Shown here: piece after piece, positions 7,452 through 15,903 of the stretch
Position numbering within the stretch: the stretch's first letter is position 1
Layout of the letters: every line of letters begins with the position of its first letter
Assembly (NCBI GenBank): GCA_023433925.1
Contig: JAEYTO010000019.1
Coordinates: 1-45,406, forward strand
DNA: 45,406 nucleotides
Reading direction: 5' to 3'
Source of the DNA: Pseudomonadota bacterium
GTDB lineage: Bacteria > Desulfobacterota > Desulfovibrionia > Desulfovibrionales > Desulfovibrionaceae
Program-made: the position numbers and the translations under genes
Notes under the pieces: generated by a model
Seen by the model: only the letters and a program-made list of their open reading frames with translations
Databases searched by the model: none
What the model was told of the DNA's origin: nothing

Positions 7452-7916
7452 GAAATGGCTGCCTGAGTGAAGCGGCGGGAACTCGGAGCGGATTAGGAGT
7501 ACGGCGTTTCGGCCGCACGGAGAGTGTAGAAGTGCAAACAGATGCGTCGATTGCTGATCTGTAAGGCTGAATCGCTGCTGTCCATGGTCAGCGTCCTCTG
7601 ACTAGACAAAAGAACTGCCGGAAATCACGGTATCAGTTCACGGAATCAAGACAAATTCACTGTGAACCCCGCTTTGGGATTAGTCAAGGAAGCCGGCTCG
7701 CGGCGCAGGGTTATCACATATTACTCGCGACCAGGTGAGTCGCCCCCACTCATTAGGGCAACCTGGGTATCAACGCGGCCCCAATCGCCACTCAGGAAGT
7801 GTACGAGGCTGGTGTTGGCCGGCCGGTTCCCACTCAAAATCCATATGCGATCGCCCTGGTTCGCGGCGGCCGGACCGAGGCCTCGTTTCATTTGCGAATC
7901 GCTCTGATGATAAAGC
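7452..7916. other. Intergenic stretch without supported genes
   Basis: About 465 bp. Short open frames exist on both strands (for example 65 and 81 codons), but none has a ribosome-binding site or recognisable protein sequence. Base composition is somewhat lower in GC than the flanking genes. I see nothing assignable. Confidence 0.4.
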
Positions 7917-7940
7917 AAGGCCCCGGTTTCCCGGGGCCTT
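7917..7940 (-). terminator. Rho-independent terminator of the regulator-kinase-protease operon
   Basis: AAGGCCCCGG, 4-base loop, CCGGGGCCTT: a 10-bp perfect stem. On the minus strand it is followed by GCTTTATC. It lies 47 bp downstream of the protease stop codon at 7987. Confidence 0.8.
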
Positions 7941-7986
7941 TGTGCGAGGAGAGAGGAGGCTAGGTCGAAATCGTCCCTGTGCGGCC

Positions 7987-9432
7987 CTACTGGCCGATGG
8001 GAATGGTCAGGAACAGGTTCTGCCCGCGGCGCGACAGGAGCAGCAGGGCCACGCCCTTGCGCTTGGCGTCCTCGTTGATGATCTTCTGGGCCGCGGCCGG
8101 GCTGTTCACGGGCTGCTGGTTGATCTCCAGGATCACGTCGCCCGGAGCCACGCCGTTCTCCTCGGCCGGCGAGCCGGGCGTCACGCCCTGCACGAGCACG
8201 CCGCGTCCGGCCTCCACGCCAAGGGCCTGAGCCTCCTGCTCCGTGAACTGGCGCAAGGACATGCCCAGAAGCTCGCCGCCGGGCTGGGATGGCGCCTGCC
8301 CCGGCTGGGCCTGGCCCAGTGCCTCGGCCGTGCGCCTGGCGAGCTTCACCGTGTAGTCCTGCTGCTTGCCGTTGCGCCAGGCCGTGAGCTTGACGCGCTC
8401 GCCAGGGGGCAGGGCGCCGATGGCCCTGGTCAGGTCATGGGAATCCTCCACCGGCTTGCCGTTGACGCTCAGGATGACGTCACCCTGGCGTATGCCTGCC
8501 TGGGCCGCCGGGCTGTTCGGGGTGACGTTGGCCACGAGCGCGCCTCTGGGCTCGGACAGGCCCAGGGCCTTGGCCGTGTTGCGGTCCATGTCCTGGATGG
8601 CCACGCCGAGCAGGCCGCGGCGCACCTCGCCGTGCTCGCGGATCTGCCGGATGACCTCCCTGGCGATGTCGCTCGGCACCGCGAAGCCGATGCCCTGGCC
8701 CGTGGCCACGATGGCCGTGTTCAGGCCGATGACCTGGCCCTGCATGTTGATGAGCGGGCCGCCGGAGTTACCGGGGTTGATGGAGGCGTCGGTCTGGATG
8801 AAGTTGTCGTAGGGGCCGGCGCCGATGATGCGGCCCTTGGCGCTGATGATGCCGGCGGTGATGCTGTGGTCCAGCCCGAAGGGATTGCCCACGGCCAGCA
8901 CCCATTCGCCGACCTTGGCCTGCTCGGAGTTGCCGAACTCGAGCGGGACGAGCTTCGCGTTCGGCTCGATCTTGATGAGCGCGATATCGGTCTCCGGGTC
9001 GGTTCCGATGACTTTGGCCGGATAGGTCTGCTTGCCATCCTCCAGGGTGACCTCGATGGACTGGGCGTCCTGGACCACGTGGTTGTTGGTCACGATGAAG
9101 CCGTCGGGCGAGATGATGAAGCCGGAGCCCAGGGAGGCCTGCGGCCGGGGCATGGGCATGCCCTCGCCGAAGAAGTCGCGGAAGAAGTCCTCCAGCGGGT
9201 TGCGGCCGGGGCCTTGGGGGCCTTGGGGACCTCGGCCCTGCGGCCCGCGGCGCACGGCCGGGCCGCCCTCGGGCGCCGCGGCCTTGGAGCTGATGTTGAC
9301 CACGGAGGGCGCGACCTTTTCGGCCAGCTCGGTGAAGTCCGGGAGGGACGCCGCCTGAGCGGCCAGGGCCAGCAGAAGGGTCAGCGCGAGGCTCAGCGGG
9401 AGCAGGGTCAGCCTATGCACACGTGGGCTCAT
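7987..9432 (-). CDS. degP: Periplasmic serine protease/chaperone, HtrA/DegP family (Do-type)
   Basis: 481 aa from ATG 9432, which has AAGGAG 6 bases upstream. A signal peptide (residues 1-28, cut after AAQA) sends it to the periplasm. The trypsin-like domain has the triad His118 (IVTNNHVV), Asp in DPETDIALIKI and Ser in NPGNSGGPL. Two PDZ domains follow, the first from about GLLGVAIQDM and the second from GGELLGMSLRQF. A Pro/Gln/Gly-rich segment (residues 63-77) lies in the LA-loop region. It degrades or refolds misfolded envelope proteins. The kinase gene ends 107 bp upstream on the same strand, so it is probably a target or partner of that two-component system. Confidence 0.95.
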   Translation of the reverse strand: MSPRVHRLTLLPLSLALTLLLALAAQAASLPDFTELAEKVAPSVVNISSKAAAPEGGPAVRRGPQGRGPQGPQGPGRNPLEDFFRDFFGEGMPMPRPQASLGSGFIISPDGFIVTNNHVVQDAQSIEVTLEDGKQTYPAKVIGTDPETDIALIKIEPNAKLVPLEFGNSEQAKVGEWVLAVGNPFGLDHSITAGIISAKGRIIGAGPYDNFIQTDASINPGNSGGPLINMQGQVIGLNTAIVATGQGIGFAVPSDIAREVIRQIREHGEVRRGLLGVAIQDMDRNTAKALGLSEPRGALVANVTPNSPAAQAGIRQGDVILSVNGKPVEDSHDLTRAIGALPPGERVKLTAWRNGKQQDYTVKLARRTAEALGQAQPGQAPSQPGGELLGMSLRQFTEQEAQALGVEAGRGVLVQGVTPGSPAEENGVAPGDVILEINQQPVNSPAAAQKIINEDAKRKGVALLLLSRRGQNLFLTIPIGQ

Positions 9433-9539
9433 ATATTCTCCTTTGCGACGTATGGTGCTGCCACGGATACGCATCCAGCCTTTTCCAGCCATGAATTCCC
9501 CATTAACTTTGTGTAACGGCGCGCCGGGGAAAGCAAGCA

Positions 9540-10958
9540 TTATGTCCCGGCAGGGCCGTGGGCAAGGCTCTGGGGACAGCCCGGAAAGGCCAGGTCCACG
9601 CGCAGGCCCGGCGCGGAGTGGCCCGCGCGGTGATCCGAGAACGTCAAGGCCGCCTTGTGCAGCCTGGCCACGGCAGCGACCAGGCTCAGGCCCAGGCCGC
9701 TGCCGGGTGTGCTGCGGCTCTGCTCCAGGCGGTAGAAGCGCGTGAGGATTTTATCCCGCTCGGCCGCGGGCACGCCTGGCCCGGTGTCGGCGATGCTCAG
9801 GCGGCAGCCCCCGGCATCCCTGGACGCGCTCACGAGCACCTCGCCCCCTGGGGGAGTGTACTTGATGGCGTTGTCCAGGAGATTGGCCACGGCCTGCGAG
9901 AGCAGGTGCCGGTTGCCGTTCACCACGAGGCCCGCGGGAAGGTCCGTGCGCAGGGTCAGGCCCTTTTCCTCGGCCAGGGGCTCGTATAGCTCCACCACGT
10001 CGCCCGCCATGCGGGCCATGTCCAGCGGTTGGAAGCCCTCGCGGCTCGCGCCGGCCTCGGCCTGGGCGATGCGCAGGAGCGCGTTGAATGTGCCCAGGAT
10101 ATCCTCGGTCTCGGCTATGGTCCGCTCCAGGGCCTCGCGATAGGTCTGCTGGTCGCGATCCTCCAGGAGCACCACCTCCAGGCGGCTGCGCAACCGGTTG
10201 AGCGGCGTGCGCAGGTCGTGGGCGATGTTGTCGCTGACCTGGCGGATGGACTCCAGGAGGACTTCGATCTGGTCGAGCATGCGGTTCAGGTTCAGGGCCA
10301 GCTGGTCGAACTCGTCGCCCGAGCCGTCGGAGGGCACGCGGCGCGACAGCTCGCCTTCCATGATCCCGCGGCTGGTGCGGTTGATGGCCTCCAGCCGGCC
10401 GAGCAGCCCCCGGCTCATGACCAGGCCTCCGGCCAGACCCAGGACCATGGTCATGGCCAGGCCCCAGACCAGGGAATCGACGATGAGCCCCTGGACCATG
10501 CGCAGGTCCGTGATGTCGCGGCCCACGATGAGCAGGTGGTTCCCGGGCAGCACCACCAGGTGGAAGCGGATGGGCACCTGCCTGCCGCCGATCATGATCG
10601 AGGCCGTGAGCCAGTTGCGCGGGTTGGACACGGGCTCGATCTCGCGCAGGGTCTCGCCGGGCAGGTTGCCGGCCAGGGGCCGCAGGTGGTTGTCGGCCAG
10701 CAGGTAATAGCTCTCGTCCGCGCCGCCCGAGGACAGCCGCTTGGCGATGCCGCGCTGGACCCCGCCCAGGCCCAGAAGCCGATACTGCTCGGACAGGGAC
10801 ACGACCTCGGCGGCGATGGTCTCGTCGGTCTGGCGCTCCATGAACCCGGCCGTGGTCCAGTAGATGTAGCCGAGCAGCATGAGCACGGACGCCCCGAACA
10901 GGAGCATGTACAGGAGCGAGAAGCGGAAGGTCGTGGAGTGCAGGAGCCTAACGGGCAT
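9540..10958 (-). CDS. Membrane sensor histidine kinase (HAMP, HisKA, HATPase_c)
   Basis: 472 aa. The first membrane helix is FSLLYMLLFGASVLMLLGYIY, written in part as FSLLYMLLFGASVLMLL; a periplasmic sensor of about 120 residues follows, then a second helix around VWGLAMTMVLGLAGGLVM. A HAMP linker precedes the H-box VSDNIAHDLRTPLNRL (phospho-accepting His), and the ATPase domain has LLDNAIKYT (N box), ADTGPGVP (G1) and GSGLGLSLV (G2). The order matches the CusS/QseC-type family. It overlaps the upstream regulator gene by 11 bp and is followed by the HtrA-type protease, which suggests sensing of envelope or metal stress. Confidence 0.93.
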   Translation of the reverse strand: MPVRLLHSTTFRFSLLYMLLFGASVLMLLGYIYWTTAGFMERQTDETIAAEVVSLSEQYRLLGLGGVQRGIAKRLSSGGADESYYLLADNHLRPLAGNLPGETLREIEPVSNPRNWLTASIMIGGRQVPIRFHLVVLPGNHLLIVGRDITDLRMVQGLIVDSLVWGLAMTMVLGLAGGLVMSRGLLGRLEAINRTSRGIMEGELSRRVPSDGSGDEFDQLALNLNRMLDQIEVLLESIRQVSDNIAHDLRTPLNRLRSRLEVVLLEDRDQQTYREALERTIAETEDILGTFNALLRIAQAEAGASREGFQPLDMARMAGDVVELYEPLAEEKGLTLRTDLPAGLVVNGNRHLLSQAVANLLDNAIKYTPPGGEVLVSASRDAGGCRLSIADTGPGVPAAERDKILTRFYRLEQSRSTPGSGLGLSLVAAVARLHKAALTFSDHRAGHSAPGLRVDLAFPGCPQSLAHGPAGT

Positions 10959-11625
10959 CGCGCAGGGAGTAGCCCGAGCCGCGCACGGTGTGCAGCAGCG
11001 GCCGGTCGAAGTCCTTGTCTATCTTCTGGCGCAAGCGGCTGATGTGCACGTCGATGACGTTGGTCTGCGGGTCGAAGCTGTAGTCCCAGACGTTCTCCAG
11101 GAGCATGGTGCGCGTGACGACCTGGCCGGCGTGGCGCATGAGGTATTCGAGCAGGGCGAACTCCTTGGGCTGCAGCTCGATGGCCCGGCCGGCCCGGCGC
11201 ACCGTGCGCGCCACGAGGTCCATCTCCAGGTCCGCGACCTTGAGCGCCGTGCCGGCGGCCACGGCTCCGGCTCTGCGGTCCAGGGCCTCCAGCCGGGCCA
11301 GCAGCTCGGCGAAGGCGTAGGGCTTGGCCAGGTAGTCGTCCCCGCCGGCCTTGAGTCCGCGCACGCGGTCGTCCACCTCGCCCAGGGCCGAGAGAAAGAG
11401 CACGGGCGTGGCGTTGCCGGCCGTGCGCAGGGTCTTGACGATGGTCAAGCCGTCCACGCCGGGCAGCATGCGGTCCACGACCAGGGCGTCGTAGCCGCCC
11501 GAGGCGGCCATGAACAGGCCGTCCTTGCCGTCGGCGGCGTGCTCGACCACGTGGCCGCTCTCGCGCAGGCCCTTGATCATGTAGGAGGCGGCCTCCATGT
11601 CGTCTTCGATGAGCAGGATGCGCAT
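10948..11625 (-). CDS. OmpR/PhoB-family response regulator
   Basis: 225 aa from ATG 11625. The receiver domain (1-118) has the acidic pocket EDD (7-9), phospho-acceptor Asp51 in VVDRMLPGVDG, and LAKPYAFAEL. The winged-helix DNA-binding domain (about 130-222) shows LQPKEFALLEYLMRHAGQVV and VIDVHISRLRQKID, then VRGSGYSL. It is the cognate regulator of the kinase that follows with an 11-bp overlap. The probable target genes are the operon itself, including the protease. Confidence 0.95.
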   Translation of the reverse strand: MRILLIEDDMEAASYMIKGLRESGHVVEHAADGKDGLFMAASGGYDALVVDRMLPGVDGLTIVKTLRTAGNATPVLFLSALGEVDDRVRGLKAGGDDYLAKPYAFAELLARLEALDRRAGAVAAGTALKVADLEMDLVARTVRRAGRAIELQPKEFALLEYLMRHAGQVVTRTMLLENVWDYSFDPQTNVIDVHISRLRQKIDKDFDRPLLHTVRGSGYSLRDAR

Positions 11626-11714
11626 AGGCTGAAATCCGAGGCTTGGTTGAGGGCTGGAAGATAACAGCGCCCTTATGCACGCGGAGAGATGAAAGCGCAA
11701 GAGAGTCCCGCGCT

Positions 11715-11969
11715 TCACGGCTGCGAGGAGTGCTTGTACATGACCAGCTCCCAGACGTCCGCCTGGTCGTCGCGGCGCAAGATCCAGGCGTGGCCCTCGG
11801 GGTCGCGGACCTTGAAGTAGCGGTGGTCGGGCGCGAGCCAGCGGTCCACGATCTCGGCCACCTCCACGGCCTTGCCGCCCATGTGGAAACGCCGAGGGAC
11901 CTCCTCGCCACGGTGGCCCGCATGACATTCGACCCGTATGGGGATGGGCCTGCCTCCCTCGCTCGCCAT
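11715..11969 (-). CDS. Small cytoplasmic protein, 84 aa, unknown function
   Basis: Starts at ATG 11969 with GGAGGCGGCC directly upstream, a strong ribosome-binding site. The sequence has conserved-looking blocks: RVECHAGHRGEEVPRRF, VEVAEIVDRWLAPDHRYFKV and GHAWILRRDDQADVWELVMY. I believe short proteins of this type occur in other Desulfovibrionales, but that is from memory and unverified. No membrane helix, signal or metal-site cluster is seen beyond a Cys and a few His. It lies 89 bp upstream of the response regulator on the same strand and could be co-transcribed with it. Confidence 0.7.
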   Translation of the reverse strand: MASEGGRPIPIRVECHAGHRGEEVPRRFHMGGKAVEVAEIVDRWLAPDHRYFKVRDPEGHAWILRRDDQADVWELVMYKHSSQP

Positions 11970-12145
11970 GGCCGCCTCCGATCCTCCGCCCGCCGCATGG
12001 CAGGAGCCGCGTTTTACTTTCCGCCATTCATTCCGTATCATGAAAATTGTTCCATGCACCATTCCCCATGAGTGCAATCCGTGATGGCCCTCCAGCCTTT
12101 CCGCTCCGGCTTCCACCCCGCGGGCCTTTGGGCTACCCTGACCCG

Positions 12146-12910
12146 ATGAAAGCCTTCCACGCGAATCACGCCGGAGCGAGCCGGTCCGCGCGCGGGCTTG
12201 AGCAGGAACCGGCCCGGAGCGCCCAGCCGGCTCGGCCCATCATCCATGCGCGCGGCCTGACGCGCATCTATCCCATGGGCGAGGCCGGCGTGGTCGGGCT
12301 GCGCGGGGTGGATCTGGACATCCCGGCCGGGGCGCTGGCCGTGCTCAAGGGCGCCAGCGGCTCGGGCAAGAGCACGCTGCTGGCCCTGCTGGCCGGCCTG
12401 GACCGGCCCACGGCCGGCTCGCTCCAGGTCGCCGGCGTGGACCTGACCACGGCGCACGAGGCCGGGCTGACCCGCTTCCGCCGCCACGTGGTGGGCATGG
12501 TCTTCCAGTCCTTCAACCTCATGCCGACCATGAGCGTGCTGGAGAACGTGCTCCTGCCCGCGCTCCTGGCCGGCAAGGACGGCGCGGCCTCCCGGCGCAG
12601 GGCCCAGGAGCTGCTGTCCTGGCTGGGCATGTCCCGGCGCGCCGCGCACCTCCCGGCGCAGCTCTCGGGCGGCGAGATGCAGCGCACGGCCATCGCCCGC
12701 GCGCTCATCAACGACCCGCCGCTCATCCTGGCCGACGAGCCCACGGGCAACCTGGACAGCGAGAGCGGCCAAGCCGTGGTGTCCCTGCTCGCCGAGCTCA
12801 ACCGCATCCTGGGCCGCACGGTGATCGTGGCCACGCACTCCGACCTGGCCGACCCCCATGCGACCCTGCGCCTGCGCCTGGCCGACGGCAGGCTCGTCCA
12901 GGGGGCCTGA
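12146..12910 (+). CDS. ABC transporter ATP-binding protein (LolD/MacB-type)
   Basis: About 254 aa from ATG 12146; the start is uncertain because no strong ribosome-binding site is seen (ATG 12068 is in frame). It has Walker A GASGSGKST, Q-loop VFQSFNL, signature LSGGEMQRTAIARAL, Walker B LILADEPTGNLDS and the switch His in ATHSD. The pattern belongs to the family that powers LolCDE, MacB and AttE-type systems working on lipids or lipoproteins in the periplasm rather than classic import. It lies 3 bp before the permease gene and is divergent from the 84-aa gene. Confidence 0.93.
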   Translation: MKAFHANHAGASRSARGLEQEPARSAQPARPIIHARGLTRIYPMGEAGVVGLRGVDLDIPAGALAVLKGASGSGKSTLLALLAGLDRPTAGSLQVAGVDLTTAHEAGLTRFRRHVVGMVFQSFNLMPTMSVLENVLLPALLAGKDGAASRRRAQELLSWLGMSRRAAHLPAQLSGGEMQRTAIARALINDPPLILADEPTGNLDSESGQAVVSLLAELNRILGRTVIVATHSDLADPHATLRLRLADGRLVQGA

Positions 12911-12913
12911 GCC

Positions 12914-15793
12914 GTGCCGGGCGACATGGGCGCGCGCGGCTTCCTGACGCTATACGCCCGTTTCGGGCTGCGCCATCTGCGCAAATCCTTCTGGCGCACC
13001 CTGGCCGTGGTGCTCGGCATCGGCCTGGGCGCGGCGGTCTTCACGAGCGTGCGCCTGGCCGTGGACGCCTCCCTGGATTCCTTCACGCGCAGCATGGACC
13101 TGCTGGCCGGGCAAGCCGACCTGTCCGTTTCCATGCCCGGCTCCCGGCTGGACGACGCGCTCGTGGCCAGGCTCGCCCGCGCGCCGGGCGTCGCGGCCGC
13201 CTCGCCTGTGCTCACGGCCTGGGTGCGGGCCGAGGTGAGGCCATCAGGCCGAGGCGGATCGGGCGGACTTGGACCTTCCGCACCGTCTCCTAGAGAGGGC
13301 GCCGCCCTCTCTAGGGCTCTCACCCGGCAGGGAAGCCTGTCAGGATATGGGGCCCCTGCACCCCCGGTATTAGGACCGCTGGAAAGGCTGTTCTCGGCCC
13401 AGTCGCGGACGGGCTCGGTGGAACATGGCGACCGGGTTGATGGGAATGACTCCGGGAGCGCTAATCCCGTGATTTTCCGCCTCATCGGCCTGGACCCGCT
13501 CCTGGACGCCGAGCTGCGCGATTTGGGCGAGGCCGCGCCCGACGGAGCGGATGGCACTGACGGGACAGGCAGGACAGGCGGCGGTGGTGGCGGCGGCGGT
13601 AATGACGGACGCGCGGAGGAGCACCGGGTCTGGCGCAGGCTCATGACCGAGCCGTGGACCGTGGCTCTGGGCGCGCGCCTGGCCGAGCGGCTGGGCGTTG
13701 CCGAGGGCGACGCCCTGGCCCTGAACGTCGCGGGCCGTCCGGCGCGCGTGCGGGTCACGGCCGTGCTCTCGGAACAGGGCCTGGCCATGGCCGACGGCGG
13801 CCTGCTGGCCCTGGCCGACATGGCCACGGTCCAGGAGCTGACCGGCCTGCACGGCCTGGTTGACCGCATCGACCTGCGCCTTGCGCCTGGCGCGGCCGAA
13901 TCCGACATCCGGCCGCTGCTCCCGCCCGGCGCCAGGCTCGGGCCGCCCTCGGCCGAGCGCGAAAGCGGCGAGGCCATGATCAACGCCTACCGCCTCAACT
14001 TGACCGTGCTCGGCTTCGTCTCGCTCTTCGTGGGCATGTTCCTGGTCTACAGCCTGGTGGCCGTGGCCGCGGCCTCACGCCGCCGCGAGCTGGCCATCCT
14101 GCGCTCCCTGGGCGCGTCGCGCCGCGCGCTGCTGGCCCTGTTCCTGGCCGAGGGAGGCCTGCTGGGACTGCTCGGCTGGCTGGCCGGGCTGCCCATGAGC
14201 CTGCTGCTCGTGCCCAGGCTCCTGGCGGCCGTCAATGCGACCATCTCGACGCTCTTCGTGCGCGTGAACGTGGAGTCCCTGTCCGTGAGCCCGGCCGAGA
14301 TGCTCGCGTCCCTGCTGCTGACCGTGGGCGTATCCATGGCCGCCGCGCTTCAGCCCGCGCGCGAGGCCCAGGCCGTGCCGCCGCGCGAGGCCCTGGGCAT
14401 GGCCGGCATCCACGGCGGGTCCGCGCGGGTGCTGCGCCCCGCCCTCACGGGCCTCGCGCTCATCCTGCTGGCCTGGCCCGTGAGCCTGCTGCCGAGCCCC
14501 GGAGCCTTCCCCCTGCCGGGCTACCTGGCCATCTTCCTCCTCTTCGCCGGCTTCGCCCTGCTCTGCCCCTGGCTCGTGCGCGCCGTGTCCGTGCTGGCCC
14601 TGCCGCTCCTGGCGCGCCTGGGCGGCGCTCCGGGCCTGCTGGCCGGCCGGGCCGTGCGCGAGGCCGACACGCGCACGGCCCTGTCCGTGGGCGCGCTCGT
14701 GACCGCCGCGGCCCTGTTCCTGGCCCTGTCGGTCATGGTCCAGAGCTTCCGCTCGACCTTCGGCCTGTGGCTCACGCAGACCGTGAGCGGCGACCTGTTC
14801 GTGCGGCCGGCGCTCTCGGACGAGAACGGCTACCTGACCCCGCTCGCGCCCGAGGCCTTGCGCTGGATGGCGGCGCATGACGGCAAGGTCGTGAGCCTGC
14901 CCTACCAGCGCGTCAACCTGGCCCTGGATGGCGCGCCGTACCAGTTGGAGATCATGGACGTGGACTTCTTCGTCCGCCGCGATCTGGGTTCCTTCCTTTT
15001 CCTGCGCGGCGATCCGCGCCGGGCCCTGGAGCTTGCCGGCGCGGGCCGGGGCGTGCTCGTGAGCGAGGTCCTGGCCAACCGCGCGGGCCTGGGGCTTGGC
15101 GACCGCTATCGCGACACGGTGGCCGGCGTGCGCCTGGACGAGGAGATCGTGGGCATCGTGCGCTGCTACCGCACGAGCGGCGGCGTGGTCTACCTCGATC
15201 CCCGGCGCTGGGAAACGCTCGGCGGCCGTTTCGCGCCCAACGGCTTGCGCCTGTATTTCCCTGGCGGGGATCCCGAGGCCCGCGCCCAGGCCTTCAAGCA
15301 GGCCCTGCTCTCCTCGCCCGTGGGCCAGGGCCTTGAGGCCAGCGTGGGCGCGGAGCTGCGCCGCGAGATAGAGCGCATCTTCGACCAGACCTTCGCCGTG
15401 ACCACCGTGCTCCTGCTCGTGGCCCTGGCCGTGGCCGCCCTGGGCATCGCCGGCGCGCTCACGGTCATGGTCCTGGAGCGCTCGCGCGAGGTGCGCACCA
15501 TGATCGCCCTGGGCGGCAGCCGGGGCCAAGTGCGGGCCATGATCCTCTGGGAGGCCTGCCTGCTCGTGGTTGCGGGGCTCGTGGCCGGCTCGGCCTGCGG
15601 CTTCCTGCTCTCGGCCATCCTCATCCATGTGGTCAACCGCGTCTCCTTCGGATGGACCTTTCTCTATTCCGTGGACTGGCCGGCGCTGGCCCTGGGGCTG
15701 CCGCTCATCTTCGCGGCCTGCCTCGCCGCGTCCCTGCCCGCTCTGCGCGCGGCCCTGTCCGGCCAGCCGGCCGCCGTGCTCCGGGAGCGGTAA
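12914..15793 (+). CDS. ABC transporter permease, FtsX/MacB type, with two repeated halves
   Basis: 959 aa from GTG 12914 (ATG 12926 is also possible). The protein has an N-terminal membrane helix (TLAVVLGIGLGAAVFTSV), a periplasmic domain, then FtsX-type helices around LTVLGFVSLFVGMFLVYSLV with RRRELAILRSLGASRR. A central hydrophobic linker and a second half follow (VLLLVALAVAALGIAGAL, RSREVRTMIALGGSRGQVR). This is the layout of permeases paired with AttH-type lipocalins. The first periplasmic domain has an unusual insert at residues about 105-235, containing a family 2 repeat translated in frame (residues 126-153) and a run of eight glycines near residue 225. The insert is probably tolerated because it lies in a loop. 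Confidence 0.92.
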   Translation: MPGDMGARGFLTLYARFGLRHLRKSFWRTLAVVLGIGLGAAVFTSVRLAVDASLDSFTRSMDLLAGQADLSVSMPGSRLDDALVARLARAPGVAAASPVLTAWVRAEVRPSGRGGSGGLGPSAPSPREGAALSRALTRQGSLSGYGAPAPPVLGPLERLFSAQSRTGSVEHGDRVDGNDSGSANPVIFRLIGLDPLLDAELRDLGEAAPDGADGTDGTGRTGGGGGGGGNDGRAEEHRVWRRLMTEPWTVALGARLAERLGVAEGDALALNVAGRPARVRVTAVLSEQGLAMADGGLLALADMATVQELTGLHGLVDRIDLRLAPGAAESDIRPLLPPGARLGPPSAERESGEAMINAYRLNLTVLGFVSLFVGMFLVYSLVAVAAASRRRELAILRSLGASRRALLALFLAEGGLLGLLGWLAGLPMSLLLVPRLLAAVNATISTLFVRVNVESLSVSPAEMLASLLLTVGVSMAAALQPAREAQAVPPREALGMAGIHGGSARVLRPALTGLALILLAWPVSLLPSPGAFPLPGYLAIFLLFAGFALLCPWLVRAVSVLALPLLARLGGAPGLLAGRAVREADTRTALSVGALVTAAALFLALSVMVQSFRSTFGLWLTQTVSGDLFVRPALSDENGYLTPLAPEALRWMAAHDGKVVSLPYQRVNLALDGAPYQLEIMDVDFFVRRDLGSFLFLRGDPRRALELAGAGRGVLVSEVLANRAGLGLGDRYRDTVAGVRLDEEIVGIVRCYRTSGGVVYLDPRRWETLGGRFAPNGLRLYFPGGDPEARAQAFKQALLSSPVGQGLEASVGAELRREIERIFDQTFAVTTVLLLVALAVAALGIAGALTVMVLERSREVRTMIALGGSRGQVRAMILWEACLLVVAGLVAGSACGFLLSAILIHVVNRVSFGWTFLYSVDWPALALGLPLIFAACLAASLPALRAALSGQPAAVLRER
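13289..13372 (-). repeat. Family 2 repeat inside the permease coding sequence
   Basis: The perfect hairpin CCTAGAGAGGGC-GCC-GCCCTCTCTAGG (13289-13315) is followed by CCCGGCAGGG...CCCTGCACCCCCGG. Read on the minus strand it aligns with the copy at 21940-22018: GGGG-T-CAGGGGCC, TATCCTGA, CCCTG-CGGG-TGAG, then the GAGAG hairpin. It adds about 28 codons without breaking the frame. Confidence 0.8.
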
Positions 15794-15903
15794 CGAGCCG
15801 TGGAAAAGCCGTATTCTTATGAAGCCACGGGCCTGGCTGGCGTTTTTCCGCACAAAGGCCATGCCGCGCCAGTGGTGGAATGGAGTTCAGCCCTGGAGGG
15901 ACG

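Noticed and set aside
7662..7918. Short open frames on both strands before the protease terminator
   Set aside because: No ribosome-binding site, no recognisable sequence and overlapping on opposite strands.
13220..13620. The permease insert as evidence of a frameshift or pseudogene
   Set aside because: The frame is open throughout, and both flanking parts match FtsX-type permeases in the same frame.
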